64,000 nucleotides of DNA, from positions 36,278,126-36,342,125 of the forward strand of contig CM053327.1 in assembly GCA_028583605.1 (NCBI GenBank). The letters run 5' to 3'. A program made the translations under genes and the position numbers. Source of the DNA: Dastarcus helophoroides (Eukaryota > Arthropoda > Insecta > Coleoptera > Bothrideridae). Positions 45,681-55,786 of this stretch are shown piece after piece. The notes beneath the pieces were generated by a model, which ran no database searches, was not told the DNA's origin, and saw nothing but the letters and a program-made list of their open reading frames with translations. The stretch's first letter is position 1. Each line of letters begins with the position of its first letter.

Positions 45681-46699
45681 TTATCTAAATCTATAGTTGT
45701 CCCCTTCAAAGTAATCCCCATCGACTGCAACACACTTATGCCAGCGCTTGATACAATCCTCGAAACATTTTTTATATTCAGTTTTCGGTACCCATCAGTG
45801 TTTCCTGCGATTTTTCCATTACTTCCTCTCGGCTGCTGAAACGCGTCCCCGTAATGGTTTTTTAATTCGATTGAACAGAAAGAAGTCACAAGGAGCCAAA
45901 TCAGGTGAATTCGGTGGCTGTTGGATGGTATTTGTTGCATTTTTCGTCAAATAATTACGTATAATGATGGCGTTGTGCGACGCTGCGTTATCATGGTGCA
46001 AAATCCATGAGTTTTCTGCCCACAATTCTGGTCTCTTTCGGCGAATTGCTTCACGCAAACGTCTCATAACGCCCAAATAATACTCTTTGTTTACTGTCTG
46101 GCCTTTTGGCAAAAATTCATGATGCACTACAACGTTGTAATCCATGAAAACCGTGAGCATTGCCTTCTTTTTTGACTGAAAACGACGTGGTTTTTGTGGT
46201 CTTGGCTCATTTGGTGAACGCCATTCACTTGCCTGATGTCTGGATTGCGTGTCGTACTCATAAACCCACGTTTCGTCTCCAGTAATGATCCTTTTGATGA
46301 ATGTGGGATCGGATTCAGTCTCGCAAATCATGTCTTTTGCGACGTCTTTTGCATGAAATTGAGGTCTTTTGGCACCAACTTTGCTGCTACACGACGGAAG
46401 CCCAAATCGTTCAAGTCCTCCGCTATCTCTCTGATGGTTAATTTGCGGTTATTGACCAACATTTCTTTTATTTTATCAATGTTTTCGTCGGTTTTCGATG
46501 TCGATGGTCTGCCACTGCGTTTATCATCTTCGATTGACTCACGACCACTTTTGAACCGCTCGTGCCACTGGTAAAGGACCGTTTTCTTCAGAGAATCGTT
46601 GCGGAAACACTTTTCTAACATTTTCAACGTTCGCGCGCCATTAAATCCGTTTTTTAGGCAAAATTTAATACAAGTTCGTTGTTGCAAATTTAAATCCAT
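45681..46699 (-). pseudogene. Mariner transposase (DD34D), frameshifted
   Basis: Cut-and-paste transposase. The likely start is the methionine at 46699 (MDLNLQQRTCIKFC), typical of mariner N-termini; an upstream in-frame ATG adds 23 implausible residues. The helix-turn-helix half runs through SGRPSTSKTDENIDKIKEM and LTIREIAEDL to VPKDLNFMQK. A frameshift near 46325 shifts into a second frame that carries GDETWVYEY (first catalytic Asp), WILHHDNAASH (second) and SPDLAPCDFFLF (third), with 34 residues between the last two. Another shift near 45830 separates the C-terminus (RWHKC, then the stop at 45681-45683). The DD34D triad identifies the mariner family; the N-terminal half most resembles the vertumnana/cecropia-type branch from memory. 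The catalytic residues survive, so the element died by indels and is fairly young. Confidence 0.93.
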
Positions 46700-46880
46700 T
46701 TCTAAAATTGTAAAAAATCGCCAACACACACAGAGATAGATGCACTCTTGACTACGTAACTTTTGCAAATGTCAAGCTGTGATGCTAAGATTTGGAGGGA
46801 ATATCAACAACAGATGTACCGACTTAACAAAAAAAAAACTCAAATCGAAACGATGGGAGCGCTACACAGTGGTTATTCCG

Positions 46881-46901
46881 GGAACTTTTTGATCAAGGTA
46901 G
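46881..46901. repeat. Mariner terminal inverted repeat (transposase 5' side)
   Basis: Perfect reverse complement of 45624-45644, followed by the TA target duplication. Confidence 0.95.
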
Positions 46902-47587
46902 TATGTTACTCATATCTGTAACTCACTTATGGAAAAACATGGTGAGGCTAGGATTGTAGCATTGGATATCTCAAAGGCTTTCGACAGAGTCTGGCACCGA
47001 TCTCTTCTCGCCAAACTAACATCTTATGGTCTTTCTCCTGGACTCCTCCTGGATATTCAATTTTGTCGCTGACAGATCTTTTCAGGTTGTCGTCGATGGC
47101 ATCTGATCCGAGACATCTGCGATTAACGCAGGGGTGCCTCAGGGGTCTGTTCTGTCTCCTACTCTATTTCTGTTACCCATAAACGATCTCTTAGCTTCAA
47201 CTTCCAATTCTATATACAGCTACGCAGATGATAGTAACCTTGTGTTATCTGTTTTCTCCGACAAACCATTATCTATCGCTGCTTCAAATCGACTAAGGGA
47301 ACAGAAGATACAGACGATTAATCGGGATCTTGAGATTATTCTGGAATGGGGTATGAACAATTTGGTCGACTTCAACGCTTTAAAAACTCAGGACGCAGTT
47401 TTCTCTAAGAAAACATCAAGGGATAATGCAACAAACATACTAATGGATGGTAAACTCCTTCCGATGGGATCTAATCTATCTATCCTAGAAGTGAATGCGA
47501 GCAATAACTTCTCTTGAGACGATCATGTGCGCGCCATTGCCAAATTCGCCTCTCAAAAGCTAGGTTTTCTTTTTAGAGCTAAAAACG

Positions 47588-47713
47588 GACTGGTCCTTGG
47601 TTATCTTCAAAAATTGAAACGCAGAACTTGTCCCCTAAAACCAAGAAAAATTAAAAAACACAACAAAGGTTGCTCTAACGCGTTTCGACAGCCAAGCTGT
47701 CATCTTTAGAGAG
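47588..47713 (+). mobile_element. Half-copy of the foldback MITE, LTR-free empty site
   Basis: It interrupts the LINE between AGAGCTAAAAA and CACATCTCATCAG. It matches 6011-6127 (GGTCCTTGGTTATCTTCAAA, CTTGTCCCCT, GTTGCTCTAACGCGTT) and then continues directly into CTGTCATCTTTAGAGAGA, which at 6 kb lies beyond the solo LTR. The right arm is missing. Confidence 0.75.
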
Positions 47714-48084
47714 AAACTTCACATCTCATCAGCTATTAACACTATACAAAGTTCAAGTTAGGCCAACACTAGCCAATACTGTTCTCATGTTTGCAGTTCA
47801 GCCTCAAAACACACTTTAGCTCGTACTATCATGGAAGATGCTCGCAGGAACTAGTAGGATTGATCCCCCAAGGGCAAGATTCTTGAGGCCTACTAGACAG
47901 ATGGAGACAGCAAATTCCTGTGCGGTCCAGCTTGACACAGTGAATTTTCCCCAAAAATTACAACCTATCCTTGTTTAAGAAGATGGTTCATCGCCATTTA
48001 TCCTTGTTTCCGCATCATACTCGCAGTGCTTTGAAAGCATAATGGGGTTACCCTTTGCGAGTGGATTAAATTTTAAAAAAAGTC

Positions 48085-48548
48085 TCCATAGACAGAAGTC
48101 CTTACTGTCTCAAGCTGGACCGTACAGGAATTTGCTGTTTCCGAATGTCTTGTATGCCTTAAATATCTTAGCCTTGGAGGGATCAATCGTATTAGTTCCT
48201 GCGAGCATCTCCTATAAAAGTACTTGTAAAAAAGAATCACCATACACCCGTCTGTACTAGTGTTTCGAGAGAATCGATCAAACCCTCACCATCAATCAGG
48301 TGAATAGCTTTTCTTTCAATTAAGTCCAAAAGAGCCAAAGTGTGCTTTAGAGCTGAACTCCAAACATGAGAACAGTATCCTAGTGTTGGCCTAACTTGAG
48401 CTTTGTATAGAGTGAGCAGCTGATGAGATGTGAAGTACTTTTTATTTCTAAAAAGAAAGCCTAACTTTTGAGAGCCGGACTTGGCAATAGCGCGCACGTG
48501 ATCGTCCCAAGCGGAGTTAGTGCTCTCATTCACTCCTCGGATAGACAA
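48085..48548 (-). pseudogene. Jockey/CR1-like LINE C-terminal fragment
   Basis: The minus-strand frame covers DDHVRAIAKSGSQKLGFLF, YFTSHQLLTLYKAQVRPTLG, YCSHVW and the HTLALLDLIERKAIHLIDGE region (48548 to about 48237). It then continues out of frame through the C-terminal region to 48085. It keeps the intact YCSHVW reading, unlike copies with a 2-bp insertion there. It lies tail to tail with the plus-strand copy ending at 48080. Confidence 0.85.
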
Positions 48549-48965
48549 TTAGGCGAATAGCTCTTCTTTCAATTGAGTCTAAAAGAGCCAAAGTGTATTT
48601 TAGAGCGGAACTCCAAACTCTTATCATCAATTAAGCGAATTGCGCTTCTTTGAATTGAATCCAGAAGAGCCAAAGTGTGCTTTGGGGCTGAACTCCAAAC
48701 ATGAGAACAGTATTGGCTAGTGTTGGCCTAACTTGAGCTTTGTATAGAGTGAGCAGTTGATGAGATGTAAAGTACTTTTTAGCTCTAAAAAGAAAACCTA
48801 GCTTCTGAGAAGCGGACTTGGCGCACATGATCGTCCCAAGAAAAGTTGGTGTTCACATTTACTCCTAGAATAGACTGATTAGATCCCATCGGGAGAATTT
48901 TACCGCCCATGAGTATGTTTGTTGCTTATCCCTTGATGTTATCTTAGGGATAATTGCGGCCTGAG
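48549..48965 (-). pseudogene. Jockey/CR1-like LINE, two joined short fragments
   Basis: 48549-48620 repeats the ALLDSIERRAIRL region and stops abruptly. 48621-48965 is another copy running from the KTQAAI / GVNVNTNFSWDDHV region through KSASQKLGFLFRAKKYFTSH and VRPTLANTVLMFG, the frameshifted reading. These are head-to-tail pieces of the same family with sharp joints. Confidence 0.75.
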
Positions 48966-49975
48966 TTTTCACTGTGTTAAGCTGGATCCCACAGGAATAT
49001 GCTGTCTCCGACTGTCTTGTATGCCTCAAAAATCTTCTTACACTTGGGGCGATCAATCCTATTAGTTCCTGTGAGCATCTTCATGAATGTACTTGCAGAA
49101 AAAAGATAAATCATCTACCATCCTCCTGTGCTCTAGTGTTTCGAGAGAATCGGTCAAACTCTCGTCATCAATTAGGCGAATCGCTCTTCTTTGAATTGAA
49201 TCCAAAAGAGCTAAAGTGTGCTTTGGGGCTAAACTCCAAACATGAGAACAGTATTCTAGTGTTGGCCTTACTTGAGCTTTGTATAGTGTGAGTAACTGAT
49301 GGGATGTGAAGTATTTTTTAGCTTTAAAAGAAATCCTAGCTTCTAAGCGACGGATTTGGCAATGGCGTGCACATGATCAAGAGACCAAGAAAAGTTAGTG
49401 CTCACATTCACTCCTAGGATAGACAGATCAGATCCCATCGGGAGGATTTTACCGTGCATTAGAATGTTTGTTGCATTATCCCTTGCTGTTTTCTTAGAGA
49501 AAATCGCGGCCTGAGTTTTTGAGGAATTGAAGTCGACCAGATTTTTCTTACCCCATTCTATAACGATTCCGAGATCCAGATTAATCGTCTGCATCTGCTG
49601 TTCCCTTAGCCGATCTGAAGCAGCGACAATGATTTGTCGAAGAAAAAAGATGACACTCGGTTACTATCACCTGCGTAGTTGGGTTTCGGATTGGAAGCTG
49701 AAGCTAATAGATCCTTTATGTGTAACAGAAACGGAGTAGGAGACAGAACAGACCCATGAGGCACCCCTGTATTAATCGCAAAGGTCTCGGATGAAGCGCC
49801 ATCAACGACGACCTGAAGAGATCTGTCATCCAGGAAACTGGATATCGAATAACAGAGTCCAGGAGGAAGACCATAAGATGATAATTTGGTGAGAAGAGAT
49901 CGGTGCCAGGCTTTGCCGAAAGCTTTGTGGCAAAGACCGTGTTTTTCCATAGCTCCTTACCATAGCTGTTGCTAT
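48966..49975 (-). pseudogene. Jockey/CR1-like LINE reverse transcriptase fragment
   Basis: The minus strand encodes WHRSLLTKLSSYGLPPGL, the fingers/palm link, GVPHGSVLSPT, and YAGD in place of the catalytic YADD (about 49666-49677). It continues with the NLVDFNSSKTQAAIFSKKT region (49594 down) and the C-terminal RRFLRHTRQSETA region (about 49056-48980). Motif A is also damaged (HKAFGKAWH). Catalytic residues are lost and there are frameshifts between 49606 and 49594 and after 49343, so it is non-functional. Confidence 0.88.
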
Positions 49976-51032
49976 GTAGTTCTCTACTGGCGAAAATTGA
50001 TGAAAATGAAGTATAACGATTTTGTCCAAATTTTAAGAAATCTGCTTTAGTTTACAATCTAAAAAGAAGCAGAAAACACAATGTAACCATAATCTTTGGA
50101 GTATATTTGAGGCAATTTGTATGACATCCTTCTCATTGAAAAGAAAAAGAAGAGAAAAGAGATGTTCTTAAATAGGAATCAGAAAATGTCTACTACCGTA
50201 CGAGAATGTGTGAGCATTGTGGGTGTCAAAAAATTGTTCTTGCATATCTTATCTAAAAAGCCACATTTGTAGCAGTTGTGCACGAGCAGGACAACAAGAT
50301 TAATGTGTTTTTACTTTTTAACCTTTTCTCACGCTGTAGCCTTTCCGCAAAAAGTCCAGATATACCGTGTCGACCGTAAATATATTATCTTATGGATGTG
50401 TCTTGGAGATTATTATATAAATTCACTTCCTTGGAGAAATAAGAGCACATATACTTGCAGGATCAGATAGAAACGCGTATGTAAATAAATATGGCAGTGT
50501 AGAAGTGGCCGCCGCAAATAAAACCAACGAGGCATCTAGTGAGTGATACTTTATTTCTAATAAATTCGCAATTCTCGCTTACCCTTTTGCTTTTATACAA
50601 GCCGAGCTTAAAAGGGATCGAAAGAACAGGATGCATGCAAACAAACTTCTCTGGTCAGCGAGCAATTTATGGACTTGTTACTGTCTTGTAAGTTTTCCCT
50701 CCAGCTGTCCGTTATCTGCGAAACTTTACATAATCTACTTTCTTGTCACAATTCATCTAATGTTTCAGTAGTTCCCAAAGCTATTCATATTCCAGACAAT
50801 CAATCTGCCCAACTTTGCCTTTGCGTTATATGCAGCTACAACTAATCCATATCGGGATGTTCTCCACCAAATTATAATCCTGCTTCCGTCAGAATTACGA
50901 AGATCGACTCAAAGGCAATCCAATATGTTTAAAACTCCCGAGTCAAGGAAAAAATTGTTTAGGAAACAAAAACCCACGAGGCGATCCATTGGGCTTTACC
51001 AAATTCTCGGATATCCCTCCATTCACTCGAAT
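49976..51032. other. Mostly unique non-coding sequence
   Basis: Ordinary complexity. The 64-codon frame at 50276-50470 has no recognisable content. Nothing is assigned. Confidence 0.4.
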
Positions 51033-51165
51033 TTATTCGCGGGTGGCCAGTTTTATTCGTGGATGGCGATTTTATTCGCGCATGACGATATTATTCGCGC
51101 ATGACGATATTATTCGCGCATGACGATATTATTCGCGGATCGCAACCTTTATTCGCGGACTTCGA
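51033..51165. repeat. 19-bp minisatellite, about seven copies
   Basis: The unit TTATTCGCGCATGACGATA is repeated exactly at 51072, 51091 and 51110, with diverged copies on both sides (TTATTCGTGGATGGCGAT, TTATTCGCGGATCGCAAC). Further isolated TTATTCGCGGA strings occur to about 51290. Confidence 0.9.
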
Positions 51166-53192
51166 TTTTTACGAAATTAATTCGGATCCGCTTTCGTAGG
51201 CGTTCTTATCATTGTTGCGGATTATCGGCGGATGGGAAATACAAAAATTAGAACTTCATTCGCAGCCTTTCAATTTATTCGCGGACGGCAGCTACTTTTG
51301 TGTTATTGCATCTTTGAATTCTGTTCGAATTTTACCAGGGGCTGATCGGTCCTCGTATATAATAACGGTCTCCAGTCAGCAACACATTGCGATATGCTTT
51401 TAAGAACAGCAGGTACAGACCAATATCGGTGGCATGATGACAAGAATGCAAAGCCAATATCGACCTATACTTAATTTGGCGGCATCTCGCTCGCTACGGT
51501 AGCTAAATGCGTCAAAAGATGCATACAGGTTCGCCAACCTAACGGTATCGCAATCGCGATGTATCAATACGGCCAGGCACCGCATTCTGGATTTAGCGTC
51601 TTAGCGAACGTTACTGCGATGATGCTATCTGTGATAACAGATGGCTTCCGGAAGCCCCAACAAGATTTCGATATGATTTTATTATGCGCAATTGCTTGGT
51701 TTTTTTTTTCTAATCTTCGACCTCGCCAAGAATTAATAATATTATTGTGTGCATTCGTCAATTAGCGCTTACAAATGCCTTCCTCTGAGTTTAATGGAAA
51801 TCGTGCTGGCCACTCGAGGAAGCAATATTTCTCAAAGTAAATATCTTGAAAACGCCTAGGGCTATTCCTCTAAACTGGATCATTATTGGTGCGGTCGGTC
51901 AAAAAAACTTGCAATTAATCAAATTAACAAAACGGCCCTCGTGGGGGCATGTCAAACACGAGCTAGCATCGATCTTTAATCTATCTTTTTGTCGTCACAT
52001 TATATGTGTCTTAGTTACTGGAGACATGTTATTGAATTCGAGTCTCCTATTACTCGAATGCTAGTTGATGGAGTGCCACGGCGACGCGGCGTATTGATGG
52101 TCATTTCTCATCCTTTGACGTCACTATGAGACCTTTCATTCAGTCTTAACTATTCAGTATGTGCTCTAAATTACTTATTTAAATCCAATTAGTCCCGAGA
52201 TGTCACAGAGGTGGTGACGGTATTTGATAGTGACACTTCCGCGAATTAAAAGCGACAAGTCGGACGACTTGAGCGGTGGATTAGCGACTGATGATTTGCG
52301 ACGACCTTGAACCATTTTTCCACGATTGATTGGTTCTCATGCGATCTAATGACACGTTATGAGCGAAACGGTTTCCAGCGGATAATAAACGGCCGGCGGA
52401 TCGCGGTAAATAGATAGCTGCAGTTTACCTACTTTTTCGCGAATTTAGCGAAATTAATTGCGCAAAACAAAACGAATCCGGGCACTATTTGTAAAATGTT
52501 GCGATCCACATTAACCGGCCGGCGTGTTTACAGTAAGAAAGTATATCCGAGCCATTGTTGACGTTATAATTACAGCGAACGGAACGCCACATTTTACGCT
52601 GATATTAATGCGATCCGCCGCTGCCGTTTTTCGTTTTATTATTTTCTGCTGTTGCTCCGGGAAATATGTGCGTTTTTAAACCGACATTAATCCTGTTTTC
52701 ATTTGCAAAAACTATTCCTTCTCGGTTTTAAAGTGCGCGGAATTCATTTGACTCGTTACGATGTGTTCAAATGATAATTGTAGGATTATTCGTAGATGGC
52801 CCAGAATTCAATTCGAATGAACACTCGTTTCCATTTAGAAAAATGCTTATACTGACTGTCTGGTGTCTGGTCGCAGTTGATTTTGACAAGAATCTCAATT
52901 ACCACCATATGGTCCTGACCTCTTGCTATTATCTATCTTTTTACGTTCAATTTGTAATCAAACTAAGCAAGGTACAAACAATAGGGGTAATAGGGACGAT
53001 GCAAACATGCCCACTGCAGTCATTGAAGCACTGCTACGAGGATAAATCCAATATGAACCGGAATTTCTATCTATCATGTTGCCATGGGGGCGTCAGGAGT
53101 GCACGCATACTCATTAGAAATGTTAGGTGGGGATATCACGTCACTTGCGCTCAAGCGAATTCCGTTCTCGTCGTTCATCAGTTCTAAAGACA
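51166..53192. other. Mostly unique sequence, partly of higher GC
   Basis: About 2 kb without a recognisable gene. The part at 52250-52730 is less AT-rich, with strings such as AACGGCCGGCGGATCGCGG and AAATTAATTGCGCAAAAC. It looks like conserved-type non-coding DNA rather than repeat, but conservation cannot be judged from one sequence. The 138-codon frame at 52771-53187 has no recognisable domain. Confidence 0.35.
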
Positions 53193-53965
53193 ATGAGTGA
53201 TCAAGAGGTTCATCCGCACGTTGCGCAGCGCATGATTATTAAATTTCTTGCCGTTGAAGGTGTAGAGCCCGCCGAAATTCTTCGTAGACTAGAAGCACAG
53301 TTTGGGGATACTTGTTTGACGAAACCTTAAGTGTATGCATGGCACAACAAATTTTTGGAAGAACAAACTCAAGTTGAAAATGAACCCCGTGTCCGTCGTC
53401 CGCGGACCAGTGCGACTGCGGACAAGATTAACGCTACTCAACGCCTTTTGGAAGGTGATCGCCGTTTAACTGTTGGTGAAATTGCATCTCAGATCAGGAT
53501 AAGGTTTAAGAGTGCTCAATCCATCATTACAGATGGGCTGGGGTTTCGAATTTCTGCCAGGTGAGTACCTTAGTCTTTTCACCGAAGAACAGAAACAACA
53601 ACGTCTGGAGATTTTTCAGCGCCATCTTGGACCTTCTGTGAAGGTGATGATTTTTAGCAACCTATCCTTACGTATGATGAGACTTGAGTCCATCATTGAT
53701 GAGACTTGGGTCCATCATTACACCCCTGAATCTAAACAAGAAAGCATAGAGTGGAGAAGGAAGGGAGAAGGTGCACCTCGTCAAGGCTGGAAATGCTGAA
53801 AAGGTTCTTACGACAGTGTTTTGGGATTTTAAAGGAGTTGTGCACGTCGATTTTCTGCATGAATGTCTTATAGTTAATGCTGTCTACTATTGTCAGCTAT
53901 TGGATGAAGCAAAACGTGTAAATCGGCGAAAGAGGTGCGAATGTTTGGTCAAAAATGTAATTTTG
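53193..53965 (+). pseudogene. Second mariner-like transposase, decayed N-terminal and central part
   Basis: A different mariner lineage from the element at 46 kb. The start at 53193 gives MSDQEVHPHVAQRMIIKFL, an N-terminal helix-turn-helix region. An in-frame TAA at 53328 interrupts it, and the frame then continues with VYAWHNKFLEEQTQVENEP, RVRRPRTSATADKI and RRLTVGEIASQI. Frameshifts near 53545 and 53780 follow. The first catalytic Asp is in DETWVHHYTPES (about 53698-53733), then KVLTTVFWDFKGVVHVDFLH. A local 22-bp duplication (GATGAGACTTG.GTCCATCATT) precedes it. The copy stops at CLVKNVIL (about 53957), before the second Asp. Confidence 0.88.
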
Positions 53966-54026
53966 GATATAAAGATATAGACAAAAATGTGAAAAGAAGA
54001 ATTACCACAACGATAGTCGAAGAGTA

Positions 54027-54310
54027 TTGCACTATATGGTTCAGAGGACTGGGAAATAATAAAGAAGAATGAAAGAGAGTTAAAGGCCATGGAAACGGAC
54101 TTTTGGAGACGCAGCTGTGGTGTGACAAAAACAGAAAGGATAAGAAATGAATACATTCAGGAAGAAGTGGAAGTTACATCAGTGAATATTTTGGATACAA
54201 TTGAAGGAAGGAAGTTAAATTGGTTATTAAGAAGAATGCCAGATGGACGGTGGCCGTCAAAAATATTTCATTGGAAACCCCATACACGAAAAGAAAGAGG
54301 AAGACCGAAA
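54027..54310 (+). pseudogene. C-terminal fragment of another LINE polyprotein
   Basis: Reading frame ALYGSEDWEIIKKNERELKA, then METDFWRRSCGVTKTERIRN, with GRKLNWLLRRMPDGRWP and RKERGRPK. The order YGSE-W, a WRR/LGVT-like string, R-RNE and RGRPK is the familiar tail of endonuclease-type non-LTR polyproteins downstream of the reverse transcriptase. It belongs to a different family from the surrounding LINEs and sits between the two mariner-like fragments. Confidence 0.7.
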
Positions 54311-54312
54311 CA

Positions 54313-54600
54313 CACGGGTGCACCCGTCAAGGCTGGAAATCCTGGAAAGGTTCTTACGACAGTGTTTTGGGATTTTAAAGGAGTCGTGCACATCGAATTT
54401 CTGCATGAACATCATACGGTTAATACTGCCTACTTTTGCCAGCTATTGGATGAAGCAAATTATGCATATCGGCGAAATAGGTGTAAATTTTTGATCAGAA
54501 ATGTGATTTTACTTCATGACAATGCCTGTCCCCACTCAGCCAACCTGACCCATCAAACAACAACACAACTGACGCGTATGGAATCCAGATTAACATGCCA
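54313..54600 (+). pseudogene. Second copy of the mariner-like transposase, central part
   Basis: The frame GAPVKAGNPGKVLTTVFWDF and KGVVHIEFLHEHHTVNTAYF overlaps the end of the 53193 copy and continues further, through CKFLIRNVILLHDNACPHSA with the second catalytic Asp. The third Asp region is absent. It is fused in frame to the LINE tail upstream, giving an apparent 183-codon open frame from 54089 to 54640 that is not a real protein gene. Confidence 0.8.
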
Positions 54601-54739
54601 TACAGAAATATTCAACGGATCTGTGCGAATCATATGCTAAGTATGCCATCGGACAGAACAAAGAGTATTCTCAACTTTCACAAACCCTACCCTGTAGAAA
54701 TACCGAAAAGAAAAGTGCAGTTAGCAAAACCAAAAGAGA

Positions 54740-54805
54740 GCGCGGATCAGTCTGGTTCACGGATGGATCCAAAACAAAGATAAGTTTTGGTACGGGAGTA
54801 ACCGG
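54740..54805 (+). pseudogene. RNase H stub of LINE B
   Basis: The frame reads SVWFTDGSKTKISFGTGVTG, the start of a LINE RNase H domain with the first catalytic Asp in TDGSK. It is cut at ACCGG (about 54805) and joined directly to CCCCCCAAGGGCAAG of the LINE A reverse transcriptase tail. Confidence 0.75.
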
Positions 54806-55065
54806 CCCCCCAAGGGCAAGATTCTTGAGGCGTACTAGACAGTCGGAGACAGCGATGACTTCTGTATACGGAGACTTTTTTTTCTATAGATTTTCCAAGT
54901 TATGGAACTTGTTATCGAAAGAAATTGTCCCCAAAAATTACAACCTATCCTTGTTTAAGAAGACGTTCATCGCCATCTATCCTTGTTTCCGCATCCTACT
55001 CACCGTGCTTTGAAAGCGTAATGGGGTAACCCTTTGCGAGTGGATTAAACTTTAAAAAAAAATGA
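54806..55065 (+). pseudogene. LINE A C-terminal tail with 3' end
   Basis: It encodes the FLRRTRQSETA, FYRFSKLWNLLSKEI and PKNYNLSLFKKTF regions, then the family 3' end, GCGAGTGGATTAAACTTT plus A-run (about 55037-55062). An internal deletion removes the CAVQLDTV segment. Confidence 0.8.
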
Positions 55066-55786
55066 AGATCAGTCTGGCTCACAGATGGAACCAAAACAAA
55101 GATAAGTTTTGGTACAGAAGTAACCGGCAAAGAACCAAAGAATTAATTATAAATGAGCCTGAAAACTTCGGCAATGGTATTTGTGGCAGAAGTTACTGCA
55201 ATAAGAGCCTGTGCTGAAGAAATTAGCAGGAGGTCTTATAAAAACAAGAGGATTTTGAAGTCGACACTTCCAGAAACTAAAGACAGCCAAGTAACACTAA
55301 ATGCGTTGAGAGCTTACGAAATTAACTCCAGAACAGTTGAAGATTGTGCTGACAAGTTAAGTAATTGGCACAGTTATACTTCGATGGGTTGAGGCCCATC
55401 GAAGAATTGAAGGAAATGAAAAAGCAGACCTTCTAGCCAAAAAGGGAGCCGAATTTTCACTAGTAGAACAAGAACCTACTTGTCTGCTTGCTTACAGGGC
55501 GACAAAAAAGTTCAAAAAGGAACTACTAAGGAAAGAAGGCAGCACTAACTGGAGGGCTGTCAATGGCCTGAGGCAATCGCCTCTTAAAGCTCAGCAAGAA
55601 TCAGCAGAGGTGGATAGTTGGACTATTTTTAGGACACTCTGCTCTAATAAACCATCTAACAACAATTTGCGTAAAAAAATTCTACTTGTAGAATGTGTGA
55701 AGATGAAGAAAATACTGAACCAATGATAGTAGTGGAAACACCCGTAAAGGAATGCTTTAAAAGAATGAAGCTAATAAAACTTAATC
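55066..55786 (+). pseudogene. LINE B RNase H / 3' end, unit 1
   Basis: RNase H would remove the RNA template during reverse transcription. Visible motifs across shifted frames: LTDGTKTKISFG (first Asp), AEVTAIRACAEE (Glu), TKDSQVTLNALRAYEINSRT (third acid) and AHRRIEGNEKADLLAKKGAE (final Asp). Frameshifts and stops separate them. Downstream, the CxxC...H...C finger seen in unit 3 is deleted (CRMCEDEE then ENTEPMIVV). It joins LINE A at about 55787. Confidence 0.8.

Larger units (their letters stand above)
45624..46901 (-). mobile_element. Full-length mariner element, 1,278 bp
   Basis: It has perfect 21-bp terminal inverted repeats beginning CTACCTTGATC, a TA duplication on each side (45622-45623 and 46902-46903) and the length usual for mariner. 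It sits inside a LINE; sister LINE copies at 56264 and 58699 read CTGGCATAT without the insertion, so the empty site is known. The encoded transposase is on the minus strand and is broken. Confidence 0.97.
45535..48080 (+). pseudogene. Jockey/CR1-like LINE reverse transcriptase, interrupted copy
   Basis: Non-LTR retrotransposon reverse transcriptase. The first piece (45535-45623) encodes the LKYLEENRIISDRQYGFRQQ region. After the mariner at 45624-46901 the same frame region resumes at 46904 with DISKAFDRVWH (palm motif A) and, from about 47127, GVPQGSVLSPT and YADD at 47221-47232 with both aspartates intact. Then come the thumb and C-terminal pieces, interrupted again at 47588-47713 by a MITE half-copy. 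At least two internal deletions follow (near 47820 and 47942) before the typical 3' end, GCGAGTGGATTAAA plus A-run, at about 48050-48077. The endonuclease domain is absent. It is the only palm motif in the window with a normal YADD, but the copy is dead because of the insertions and frameshifts. Confidence 0.85.
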
